From Eshraghiella sp964414835 (GTDB lineage Bacteria > Bacillota > Clostridia > Lachnospirales > Lachnospiraceae): a stretch of DNA of 64,000 nt. Positions 25,523 to 33,036 of this stretch are shown piece by piece. The notes beneath the pieces are model-generated. The model made no database searches and had not been told where the DNA came from. It worked only from the letters and a program-made list of their open reading frames with translations. A program made the translations under genes and the position numbers. Position 1 is the stretch's first letter, and each line of letters starts with the position of its first letter. The stretch covers positions 91,841 through 155,840 of the forward strand of contig CAYPWY010000001.1 in assembly GCA_964414835.1 (NCBI GenBank), given 5' to 3'.

Positions 25523-26434
25523 TTAACTCCATAATCCGTCGGGATATACACCATCACTGATAAGTTTCTTTATAGAAGCAACCACCTCCGGCTTATCCTC
25601 CTTGTATGTCACTCCAAACCATTTACCGTTAGTTTCCAACACCTTAACCTCTGCCAGTTTTTCCTGTATAAGCTCGTCAATGACCATAGGAAGATAAAAT
25701 TCCTTCTTAATATCACCATTGAGATTTCCGAGAAAATCCTCAAATTTGGGTTCCAGTTCTCCAAAAAATTCAGGCGTCAATCCCCACATATTCATTGATA
25801 CGCTCGTATCCTTTGTGGCTTCTATATCCGCTCCGTTATCATCAAATGTAATCCTGCCGTCAACACACCTGATTCCTGTTGTTTCACGTACCGTTTCCAA
25901 CATTCCTGATGGATTGGTGACACATATGCCGCGGGTTACTGCCCCGTTATCACTTAATGTGTTTCCCAGCTTAAAACCCGCCATACAGAAGTTATATCTG
26001 CCTCCGGAATGTGTAGGTGCGACAAGTTCGTCATGTATAAGCTTAAATGCCTCCGCTCCGTAAAAATCATCGGCATTTATTACCGCAAAGGGTTCCTTTA
26101 CCAAATCTCTGCACATAAGCACCGCATGACCGGTTCCCCATGGCTTAATTCTTCCCTCCGGCACACTGAACTGCTCCGGAATTGCGTCAATATCCTGATA
26201 TACATAACTTACGTCTATAACCGATGCTATTCTGTCTCCGACAATTTCCTTAAAATCCTTTTCAATATCCCTTCGTATAATAAAAACAATCTTGTTAAAG
26301 CCTGCCTTCTTAGCGTCATAAATGGAATAATCCATTATAATCTCACCGTTTGGTCCCATTTTCTCAAGCTGCTTAATCCCGCCCCCAAAGCGGCTTCCGA
26401 TACCGGCAGCCATTATTACAAGTGTAGTATCCAT
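25523..26434 (-). CDS. sugar-phosphate nucleotidyltransferase family protein
   Basis: The 303-residue protein carries the nucleotide-binding start V-I-M-A-A-G-I-G-S-R-F-G near 6-17, then K-Q-L-E-K, and the metal/sugar aspartates in V-I-N-A-D-D-F-Y-G. No left-handed beta-helix acyltransferase domain follows. Such proteins make NDP-sugars from sugar 1-phosphates; the sugar is not recognisable. It is placed between two LCP genes, six bases before copy 1, which points to wall or capsule glycan precursor supply. Confidence 0.8.
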   Translation of the reverse strand: MDTTLVIMAAGIGSRFGGGIKQLEKMGPNGEIIMDYSIYDAKKAGFNKIVFIIRRDIEKDFKEIVGDRIASVIDVSYVYQDIDAIPEQFSVPEGRIKPWGTGHAVLMCRDLVKEPFAVINADDFYGAEAFKLIHDELVAPTHSGGRYNFCMAGFKLGNTLSDNGAVTRGICVTNPSGMLETVRETTGIRCVDGRITFDDNGADIEATKDTSVSMNMWGLTPEFFGELEPKFEDFLGNLNGDIKKEFYLPMVIDELIQEKLAEVKVLETNGKWFGVTYKEDKPEVVASIKKLISDGVYPDGLWS

Positions 26435-26455
26435 AGCAAACCTCCATAAATAGTT

Positions 26456-27595
26456 TTAACTTCCATATATCGTATCTATCAACAGCTCCACATTCTGCTT
26501 AAGATCCGGAATCAGCACATCAAGTCCGTTAATATAACTTGGTGTACTGGCATTATCAAAAGGCACCCTTGATGACACCACTTCATAATTGAGATATTTA
26601 GGTGCGCTGCTGACCAAGTCCCATATCTCCTCAGAATTCATATTGGTGGTAAGATTAGGAAGGGCATTATCGGCAAAATTTGTCAGCTCACTTATACTCA
26701 TGGATTTACATTTGGTCACAAGCTGGCTTATTATTTTTCTCTGCCTGTTGGTACGCTCATAGTCAGCATTGCCTACATATCTTATTCTTGCATAAGCAAC
26801 CGCCTGCATTCCGTTAAGATGTACCATGCCGCTCTGGGTTATGTAGTAATTTTGCGGATTCTCTCCGGTATATTTACACATATCGGTTATGTACTGGTTA
26901 GCTACCGGAAGTTCTTCCGGTATTAACTCCATATCAATACCTCCTGCCGCATCTATTATATCCATAAGCCCGTAAAAATCCACCCTGAAATATTGATCCA
27001 CATTTACTTTAAAATTACCGGAGATAGTAGAGCAAAGCAGTTCTCCGCCTCCGTATGCATGAGCGGAATTCAGTTTATTACACTGATCAACCTGAGGAAT
27101 ATATACATACATATCTCTCATAAAGCTGGTCATTATTATTTTATTGGTCTTGCTGTTAATCGATATAAGGATAATCGAATCGGCATTGCCGTTCCAGCTG
27201 TCAGTCACTCTCACGTCCGTTCCGATTAACAAAATATTCTTAACGTAATTGTCTGATATTTCTTCCACGTTCTCAAAAAAGGTCTTAGCATCTGCATCTA
27301 TAAGGCTGCGCTCCACATCATCTATATTGTCCTGATCAGGTACGGGAGCATCAGTCTCAAAGGTAACGTTTTCATCAATTGTGTATCCCTCGTTACTCTC
27401 ATAGTTAATCTTCTCAATAAATCTTGACTTGATATAATGCTTTCCCACAAAAAAAGCCGCAATCACAATAACTGCCAATATTGCCAGTATTATCACAATC
27501 ACCTTAAATTTATTCCGTGATTTAGGCTTATCCTCGTAAATTACTTCTTCTTCGATTTCCTCTTCAGGTTCCTCTTTTGCAATCTCTTTTTTCAC
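26456..27595 (-). CDS. LytR-CpsA-Psr (LCP) glycopolymer transferase, copy 2
   Basis: The 379-residue protein has an acidic cytoplasmic N-terminus (E-E-E-I-E-E-E), a membrane helix near 29-50 and an LCP domain with I-L-L-I-G-T-D-V-R near 126-134, D-S-I-I-L-I-S-I near 143, S-F-M-R-D-M-Y-V near 160 and A-V-A-Y-A-R-I-R-Y near 272. It is a diverged paralogue of copy 1, which lies 940 bp downstream. GTG start at 27595 with GAGGG upstream. A separate promoter precedes it, so the LCP2-nucleotidyltransferase-LCP1 run is its own operon. Confidence 0.92.
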   Translation of the reverse strand: MKKEIAKEEPEEEIEEEVIYEDKPKSRNKFKVIVIILAILAVIVIAAFFVGKHYIKSRFIEKINYESNEGYTIDENVTFETDAPVPDQDNIDDVERSLIDADAKTFFENVEEISDNYVKNILLIGTDVRVTDSWNGNADSIILISINSKTNKIIMTSFMRDMYVYIPQVDQCNKLNSAHAYGGGELLCSTISGNFKVNVDQYFRVDFYGLMDIIDAAGGIDMELIPEELPVANQYITDMCKYTGENPQNYYITQSGMVHLNGMQAVAYARIRYVGNADYERTNRQRKIISQLVTKCKSMSISELTNFADNALPNLTTNMNSEEIWDLVSSAPKYLNYEVVSSRVPFDNASTPSYINGLDVLIPDLKQNVELLIDTIYGS

Positions 27596-27638
27596 GTTAT
27601 ATCCCTCAGCTTTTCGTTTCCGGATTCTGTCATATTAA

Positions 27639-27667
27639 AGTATACCATAGCTTTTACCCTGTAACAA
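27639..27667 (-). promoter_or_regulatory. promoter of LCP copy 2 with overlapping palindrome
   Basis: On the minus strand TTGTTA (27667-27662) and TATACT (27644-27639) are spaced by 17 bp. The -35 lies inside the palindrome TGTAAC-AA-GTTACA (27660-27673), and a further GTTACA half-site follows at 27679-27684, an arrangement that would suit a repressor. Confidence 0.6.
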
Positions 27668-27680
27668 GTTACATTTATGT

Positions 27681-27708
27681 TACATTATCTGCACTACATT
27701 ATCTGCAC
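27681..27708. repeat. perfect 14-bp tandem duplication across the GT2 stop codon
   Basis: TACATTATCTGCAC occurs twice head to tail (27681-27694, 27695-27708). The first copy in the minus-strand reading encodes the last residues V-Q-I-M, and the junction makes the TAG stop. Loss of one copy would still leave a stop (TAA) after the same residues. Confidence 0.85.
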
Positions 27709-28476
27709 ATCAAGGCTGTCTTTCTCTTTGTTAAGCCGTTCCTGCCTCCACCGTACAATTTTGGCTTTATTGTCTGTACATCTTCTGAAAAGAGAAAATA
27801 CCTGCTTAATGTACTGAAGTGTAACTTTAGTGTCAAGCTTTGAATCACCTGCGGCTCTCTCCCCAAATGAATAAGGTATTTCAATTATTTTATTATATTT
27901 ACACGCTGCCAGCATCTCAATCATTATCTTCCACCCTACCGGTTTAAGGACTGCTCCCTGCAAAATCCCGCTTTTAAACATATACACACCGCCGGTGGGG
28001 TCTGATATATGCCTCAGACATGGAAGCACAATTTTACCTATGTATCTGGCCGTAGCAGAAACGGATTTTCTCCACAAATTCAGACCTCCGTCACTGCCTC
28101 CCGGTATAAATCTGCTTGGAATACATATATCCGCCCCACGTCTCATCGCACAGTACATGTCCTTAAGCAGCATTGGGGGATGTTGAAAGTCAGCGTCCAT
28201 AACCGCTATATAATCGCCTGTGGCAAGAGAAAAACCTCTGATTACTGCACCGGCAAGTCCATCGCCTTTGTCACGGTGTTCACCGGTTACATTTAACTCA
28301 GGATGTCCAATGGAAATACTCTCTATACAATCCCATGTTGAATCCGTACTATCATCCACAAACACTATTTCATATGGTATTCCCTTTAAAGCGCTATTAA
28401 TCTCATGGACCAGATTTTTAATATTATCTTCCTCATTGCGTGTAGGTATAACTATAGATATTTTTTTTAGTTTCAT
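27694..28476 (-). CDS. GT2 glycosyltransferase, polyprenyl-phosphate mannosyltransferase-like
   Basis: The 260-residue protein is a GT-A fold family 2 enzyme: S-I-V-I-P-T-R-N-E-E-D-N near 6-17, V-F-V-D-D-S-T-D near 44-51, V-M-D-A-D-F-Q-H-P-P near 96-105. It lacks the C-terminal membrane helices of some dolichol-phosphate mannose synthases. It follows a mannose-1-phosphate guanylyltransferase by one base, so GDP-mannose is a likely donor and an undecaprenyl-phosphate a likely acceptor. ATG 28476 is chosen over upstream frame extensions because those overlap the guanylyltransferase gene. Confidence 0.85.
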   Translation of the reverse strand: MKLKKISIVIPTRNEEDNIKNLVHEINSALKGIPYEIVFVDDSTDSTWDCIESISIGHPELNVTGEHRDKGDGLAGAVIRGFSLATGDYIAVMDADFQHPPMLLKDMYCAMRRGADICIPSRFIPGGSDGGLNLWRKSVSATARYIGKIVLPCLRHISDPTGGVYMFKSGILQGAVLKPVGWKIMIEMLAACKYNKIIEIPYSFGERAAGDSKLDTKVTLQYIKQVFSLFRRCTDNKAKIVRWRQERLNKEKDSLDVQIM

Positions 28477-28477
28477 A

Positions 28478-29533
28478 TTACAAATATTTCTCCATATCAT
28501 TTTGTGATAACTTTTCAGTAATAGCCTGTATACTGCCGCTTGAATCATTTTTGCAGACCAAAAGCGCATCCCTTGTATCTACAATGACAACATCCTGCAT
28601 ACCGCTGACGGCTACAAGTCTGTCCGACGCTTTAACCACACAATTTTTACAGTTATCGGCAATCACATTGCCTTCTATATAATTATTATTACAGTCGGTT
28701 ATACCGATTCTGCCTAGGGCTGAAAAACTCCCCGCATCATCCCATCCGAAATCACCTATTGCCGTACGGATTATCTGTGATTTTTCCAGAATTGCCTTGT
28801 CAACCGAAACCGGATTTATGGCGGCAAAGACAGCTCTGTTCCCATCAGGAAAACCGTCCGCATATAGCCTGAGCTGTTTCAAAAGCGCAGCTGCATATTT
28901 TTCATACTCACCGATTATCGTTGAAGCTTTCCACACAAACATACCACTGTTCCAAAGATAATCCTTACTTCTGACAAACTGCATTGCCCTTTCTTTATCC
29001 GGTTTCTCAACAAATGATTTAACTGAATATGTTCCAAACTCATCACAATCGTCATGGTAATTTATATATCCGTAACCGGTTTCAGGATAATTAGGTCTGA
29101 CACCTATTGTAATAAGATATTCTTTTGCTGTTGCTGCTTTTATGGCATTGTGTAATATATCATGAAATATCTCTTCACACCGTATTACATGGTCGGACGG
29201 AAGCACTACCATTACGGCATCATTATATTTTTTTATAATCTTTATTGCAGCAAAGCCTATACATGGCGCCGTATTCCGTCCCACAGGCTCACACAGCACA
29301 TTTTCACGGGGTATATAGGACAGCTGCTCATATACATAATGTACATATTCCTCATTGGTAATGATATAAATATCCTCTGCAGCGGCAACAGCACTGACTC
29401 TTGCCGCTGTCCGCTGAAGCATTGACATATCATCACCTGCCAGACTTAAAAACTGCTTTGGTTTATTTTTTCTGCTTACGGGCCAGAATCTTTTACCCTG
29501 TCCGCCGGCCATAATTAATGCCACTGTTTTCAT
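28478..29533 (-). CDS. mannose-1-phosphate guanylyltransferase (ManC type)
   Basis: The 351-residue protein begins V-A-L-I-M-A-G-G-Q-G-K-R-F-W-P-V-S-R, the pyrophosphorylase signature, then K-P-K-Q-F-L. It has V-V-L-P-S-D-H near 106-112, G-Y-G-Y-I near 147 and the mannose-type F-V-E-K-P-D-K near 167 with W-N-S-G-M-F-V-W. It makes GDP-mannose. No phosphomannose isomerase domain is fused to it. ATG 29533 is the likely start; an upstream TTG at 29584 would overlap sigK. Confidence 0.88.
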   Translation of the reverse strand: MKTVALIMAGGQGKRFWPVSRKNKPKQFLSLAGDDMSMLQRTAARVSAVAAAEDIYIITNEEYVHYVYEQLSYIPRENVLCEPVGRNTAPCIGFAAIKIIKKYNDAVMVVLPSDHVIRCEEIFHDILHNAIKAATAKEYLITIGVRPNYPETGYGYINYHDDCDEFGTYSVKSFVEKPDKERAMQFVRSKDYLWNSGMFVWKASTIIGEYEKYAAALLKQLRLYADGFPDGNRAVFAAINPVSVDKAILEKSQIIRTAIGDFGWDDAGSFSALGRIGITDCNNNYIEGNVIADNCKNCVVKASDRLVAVSGMQDVVIVDTRDALLVCKNDSSGSIQAITEKLSQNDMEKYL

Positions 29534-29561
29534 AATGCGTATTCCCGTCCGTGTAAGTATT

Positions 29562-30209
29562 TCAACACATCTTTCTTTTTTCAACTTTCTGAATATAATA
29601 ATCTCTCAGCTTCTCTATTGCCTTCTTCTCTATACGGCTGACATAGCTTCTGCTTATTGAAAGCTCCTCTGCCAATTCACGCTGGGTAGTTTCTTTACCG
29701 TTATACAAGCCGTACCGCCTGACTATTATATTTTTTTCTCTGGGCGTAAGAGCCTTCTCTATTGCCTCGCTTAATATTTCAAGGTCACATTTTAGTATAT
29801 AACTGTCAAGAAAATCCTTCTCATTAGTCTCAACCACATCTATAATACTTATCTCATTGCCTTCCTTGTCTGTTCCGATAGGCTCCTGTAATGAGACTTC
29901 GTGGCTTCTTTTTTTATCTCCCCGGAACGCCATCAAAAGCTCGTTGTCTATACATTTGGCAGCATAGGTGGCAAGCCTGCTTCCCTTGGTCATATCAAAG
30001 GTTTTCACTGCTTTTATCAGTCCTATGGTTCCTATGGAAATAAGCTCAGAGTATTCCCAGTCGGACAGGCTGTAATGCTTAACCATATGTGCCACAAGCC
30101 GCATATTCCTTACAATCAGGACTTCCCCCGCTTTTTCATCACCTTCGTGATATTTTTTCAGATATTCCCTCTCCTCCTTGGCAGACAATGGTTCTTCAAA
30201 TGTCTTCAA
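29562..30209 (-). CDS. sigK: late mother-cell sigma factor SigK, uninterrupted and without pro-sequence
   Basis: The 215-residue sigma factor matches SigK: P-L-S-A-K-E-E-R-E-Y-L near 7-17, R-L-V-A-H-M-V-K, S-I-G-T-I-G-L-I-K-A-V-K-T-F, A-T-Y-A-A-K-C-I-D-N-E-L-L-M, E-V-S-L-Q-E-P-I-G-T-D-K-E-G-N-E-I-S near 104-121, and C-terminal I-S-R-S-Y-V-S-R-I-E-K. The start (TTG 30209) leaves only about six residues before the P-L-S motif, so the roughly 20-residue pro-sequence of the Bacillus protein is missing. The gene is intact, with no skin-type insertion. It lies among envelope genes, downstream of the U32 gene. Confidence 0.92.
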   Translation of the reverse strand: MKTFEEPLSAKEEREYLKKYHEGDEKAGEVLIVRNMRLVAHMVKHYSLSDWEYSELISIGTIGLIKAVKTFDMTKGSRLATYAAKCIDNELLMAFRGDKKRSHEVSLQEPIGTDKEGNEISIIDVVETNEKDFLDSYILKCDLEILSEAIEKALTPREKNIIVRRYGLYNGKETTQRELAEELSISRSYVSRIEKKAIEKLRDYYIQKVEKRKMC

Positions 30210-30312
30210 AGCTTCCCAACCTACGAAATATGCAATTAATACATATTATGCCGGTTGGCTTTTCTTCGTGCCTGTCACATCTAAAAAAGCCGGAGAGCGG
30301 TTCTCTGCCATA

Positions 30313-31572
30313 TTATTCCTGTCTTCTTAAAATGCTGTATTTCCCCGTAAAAACAGGATTGTTTTCTGCGTCAGTAAGCTTAAAGTACACCTTCTGCTTA
30401 GGATGAGGTGCGCTTTTGGCGGCATTGCCCTCTTCATCCGATATTGCCGCCACCACTGCCGCAATATTGGCTCCGTCAGGTTCCATAACCTCTATATGTT
30501 CTCCCACGGAAAACTTATTACGCTGTCGGACATACATACCTTTTTCGTCTGCATCCACAATTCCCAGATAGGTATATTCTTTAATATAGGTGTTGTTATC
30601 ATATATCTGAGTCTCTTCATTAGGTTTGCCAAAGAAAAATCCTGTCGTGTATTTTCTGTAAGTACACTTGGCAATTTCCGCCTTATAAAAAGGTATGCGG
30701 CTTCTATAATAATCCTCGTCCCTGATATAGTCATCAATTGCCAATCTGTAAGTTCTGGCAACCGTTGCAACATAAAGCGCTGTTTTCATCCTGCCTTCAA
30801 CCTTAAAGCTGTTGATACCAGCCTCCACAAGCTCGGGTATATGCTCAATCATACATAAGTCCTTGGAGTTGAAAATATATGTTCCCCTGTCATTCTCAAA
30901 CACAGGCATATACTCGCCCGGTCTTGACTCCTCAACAAGATGGTACTGCCACCTGCAGGGATGTGTGCAGGCGCCTTTATTGGCATCCCTTCCTGCCATA
31001 AAGCTTGAGAGCAGACATCTTCCGGAATAGGAGATGCACATGGCACCATGGATAAATGTCTCTATTTCCAAGTCCTCCGGTATGTTTTCCCTAATCTGCC
31101 TTATCTCGTTAAGTGACAGTTCTCTGGCAGTTACAACTCTTGAAGCTCCCAGCTTATGCCAGAAATTATATGTTCCGTAATTGGTATTGTTGGCCTGTGT
31201 GCTTATGTGAATATCTATATTGGGAACGGTTTCCCTTGCAATGGTAAAAAGTCCCGGGTCTGAAATAATAAGAGCATCTGGATGAACTTTTTCGTCAAGC
31301 TCCTTAAAATATTCCTTTGCACCATCCAAATCATAATTATGGGCAAGAATATTGGCGGTGACATATACCTTCACATTGTGTTCATGGGCAAAAATCACCC
31401 CCTCCGCCATCTCATCTATAGTAAAATTTTTAGCCTTGGCACGCAGTCCGAATGCTTCTCCGCCTATATAGACCGCATCAGCGCCGTAAATGACCGCAAC
31501 CTTTAATACCTCAAGGGAGCTTGCCGGTATCAGAAGTTCTATATCATTTCTTGTTATTTTCTCCTTAGACAT
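30313..31572 (-). CDS. U32 family protein, probable tRNA U34 hydroxylation enzyme (TrhP-like)
   Basis: The 419-residue protein is labelled a U32 peptidase by family, with E-L-L-I-P-A-S-S-L-E near the start, G-A-D-A-V-Y-I-G-G, and the cysteine-bearing signature E-T-F-I-H-G-A-M-C-I-S-Y-S-G-R-C near 165-180, then G-A-C-T-H-P-C-R-W. Bacterial members of this group (TrhP/YrrO, RlhA) are RNA hydroxylation factors. The next gene upstream is a TrmR-like methyltransferase, the known partner for 5-methoxyuridine at tRNA position 34, so tRNA modification is more likely than proteolysis. ATG 31572 follows GGAG by six bases. Confidence 0.85.
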   Translation of the reverse strand: MSKEKITRNDIELLIPASSLEVLKVAVIYGADAVYIGGEAFGLRAKAKNFTIDEMAEGVIFAHEHNVKVYVTANILAHNYDLDGAKEYFKELDEKVHPDALIISDPGLFTIARETVPNIDIHISTQANNTNYGTYNFWHKLGASRVVTARELSLNEIRQIRENIPEDLEIETFIHGAMCISYSGRCLLSSFMAGRDANKGACTHPCRWQYHLVEESRPGEYMPVFENDRGTYIFNSKDLCMIEHIPELVEAGINSFKVEGRMKTALYVATVARTYRLAIDDYIRDEDYYRSRIPFYKAEIAKCTYRKYTTGFFFGKPNEETQIYDNNTYIKEYTYLGIVDADEKGMYVRQRNKFSVGEHIEVMEPDGANIAAVVAAISDEEGNAAKSAPHPKQKVYFKLTDAENNPVFTGKYSILRRQE

Positions 31573-31586
31573 ATCATTCTCCATTA

Positions 31587-32234
31587 TTATTTTCTGACGC
31601 TGAGTGTTATTCCATCGCCGACAGGTATAATTGAAGTTTCCAATTCCTCACTGTGAGTTACGGCATAAATGTATTCTCTCATTCTCTCGTATATTGTACG
31701 GTTGCGCCTTGCAACTCCGTATTTAGGTTCGATAATCTCACCCTCCTGAAGCACATTATCCGTTATAAGAATGCCTCCTGTTTTGAGCAGGCGTAAAACA
31801 TCCGGAAGTATTGTAATGTACTGCGCCTTTGCCGCATCCATAAAAATCATATCATAAGGTTCTTCAAGTGTCCTGAGAACCTTTGCCGCATCTCCTTCAA
31901 TAAGTGTAATCATATGGGATTTGCCCGCCCTGACAAAATTCTCTCTGGCAATAGGTATTCTCTTGTCATAATTCTCTATGGTGGTTATTGTGGCATCATC
32001 GGAAATGTTTTCACTGATAAATATGGCCGAATAGCCTACCGCCGTTCCAATCTCAAGTATTCTGTTAGGCTTAGTAATTGTAAGCATAGTTCTGAGAAAT
32101 GCTTCCATCTCCTTGCGTATGATGGGAACTCCCCCGTCTTTTGCTTCTTTTTCTATAGTATTGCAAATAGGGCTGTTGCCCTTATCAAAAGAATTGATAA
32201 AGGAAACCACCCTTTCATTAACAATGCCCTGCAT
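31587..32234 (-). CDS. trmR: O-methyltransferase, TrmR (tRNA 5-hydroxyuridine methyltransferase)-like
   Basis: The 215-residue Rossmann-fold enzyme has the AdoMet motif I-L-E-I-G-T-A-V-G-Y-S near 60-70 and the metal/substrate segment M-I-F-M-D-A-A-K-A-Q-Y near 128-138, as in the YrrM/catechol methyltransferase group. In Bacillus this protein methylates 5-hydroxyuridine at tRNA wobble position 34 made by the neighbouring U32 proteins; the same pairing exists here with a 14-bp gap. GGAGG precedes ATG 32234. Confidence 0.85.
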   Translation of the reverse strand: MQGIVNERVVSFINSFDKGNSPICNTIEKEAKDGGVPIIRKEMEAFLRTMLTITKPNRILEIGTAVGYSAIFISENISDDATITTIENYDKRIPIARENFVRAGKSHMITLIEGDAAKVLRTLEEPYDMIFMDAAKAQYITILPDVLRLLKTGGILITDNVLQEGEIIEPKYGVARRNRTIYERMREYIYAVTHSEELETSIIPVGDGITLSVRK

Positions 32235-32247
32235 AACATTCCTCCAT

Positions 32248-32622
32248 TCAGCTCTCCGGTATGACAGATATTGCTGCAAGTATCTCCGAAGGCTTCATTG
32301 AATTATTCAGAGTATATGTTCCCGGAACAAATTTATTATAATAGTCTGACAGTCTTGCCTGCACCAAAAAAACCTTGGTATCGCTAATCAATCCGTTTTC
32401 TTTGAGAATATCCGCCACCTGACTTACCGTATAATCCTGTGGTATTACAACCTCTACCTCAACAGCATTGTTTTCAGAAGCCATAGCCTTCTCATTAAAC
32501 ACATCCGACCCAAAATCGTACATTGTCCTTCCCACAAAATACAACAGCATTGCTATAAGGACAAAAATCAATGTCCGGCATGAAACCGACAATATTGTTC
32601 CTGCTAACTTCCTGCCTTCCAT
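32248..32622 (-). CDS. short MltG/YceG-like membrane protein lacking the catalytic domain
   Basis: The 124-residue protein has one membrane helix near 15-35 and then the LysM-like subdomain of MltG (V-V-I-P-Q-D-Y-T-V-S-Q-V-A-D-I-L-K-E-N-G-L, later P-G-T-Y-T-L). It stops before the part that holds the lytic transglycosylase glutamate, so it cannot be an active endolytic transglycosylase. It occupies the yrrL/mltG position in this synteny block. The next upstream gene ends within its leader and there is no sign of a frameshift, so it looks like a stable short form that may bind peptidoglycan or regulate another enzyme. Confidence 0.8.
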   Translation of the reverse strand: MEGRKLAGTILSVSCRTLIFVLIAMLLYFVGRTMYDFGSDVFNEKAMASENNAVEVEVVIPQDYTVSQVADILKENGLISDTKVFLVQARLSDYYNKFVPGTYTLNNSMKPSEILAAISVIPES

Positions 32623-32648
32623 AGTACACCTCCCTGATGCACAGCTTA

Positions 32649-33017
32649 TCAATTCAGAAATTCATAGTCGAAGTCTATTCCCGATATGATATTTCTGTTA
32701 ATATCCTGCATAAGCCTTCCAAGCATTACTTCCGCATCCAAAAATCTGTTTACCAACGGATTGGCGCGAAAGCTTTTGGATGTATCTGACAATGTCCGGT
32801 ATTCTTCATATGACATTCTGCCGTCACTTCCGTTCTGAAGCATAAAATTCTGTCTTCGCAATGAATTAACCTGCTCGTATAGTTCAGGCTGTTTCTTAAG
32901 CTCCTCCAAGGTCTCCCTGTAAGCAATGTATTCCTCGCTTCTGATAATTGCCTGTGAAAGCATCCGGGCTATCTTATCCGTTTCTCTTTCTTCTATCTGA
33001 ATGTATCCGTCATTCAT
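32649..33017 (-). CDS. YlbF/YmcA family protein
   Basis: The 122-residue soluble, mostly helical protein has the family pattern A-I-I-R-S-E-E-Y-I-A-Y-R-E-T near 24-37, then Q-V-N-S-L-R-R-Q-N-F and, near the end, F-L-D-A-E-V-M-L-G-R-L. In Bacillus, YlbF-YmcA-YaaT form a complex that helps RNase Y process operon mRNAs. It is encoded 19 bp after RNase J, which fits an RNA-decay role. Confidence 0.8.
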   Translation of the reverse strand: MNDGYIQIEERETDKIARMLSQAIIRSEEYIAYRETLEELKKQPELYEQVNSLRRQNFMLQNGSDGRMSYEEYRTLSDTSKSFRANPLVNRFLDAEVMLGRLMQDINRNIISGIDFDYEFLN

Positions 33018-33036
33018 AATTCACCTCCGTAAATGC

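Noticed and set aside
27681..27708. 14-bp tandem duplication as a phase-variation switch
   Set aside because: With one or two copies the glycosyltransferase ends after the same residue (TAA or TAG), so copy number would not change the protein.
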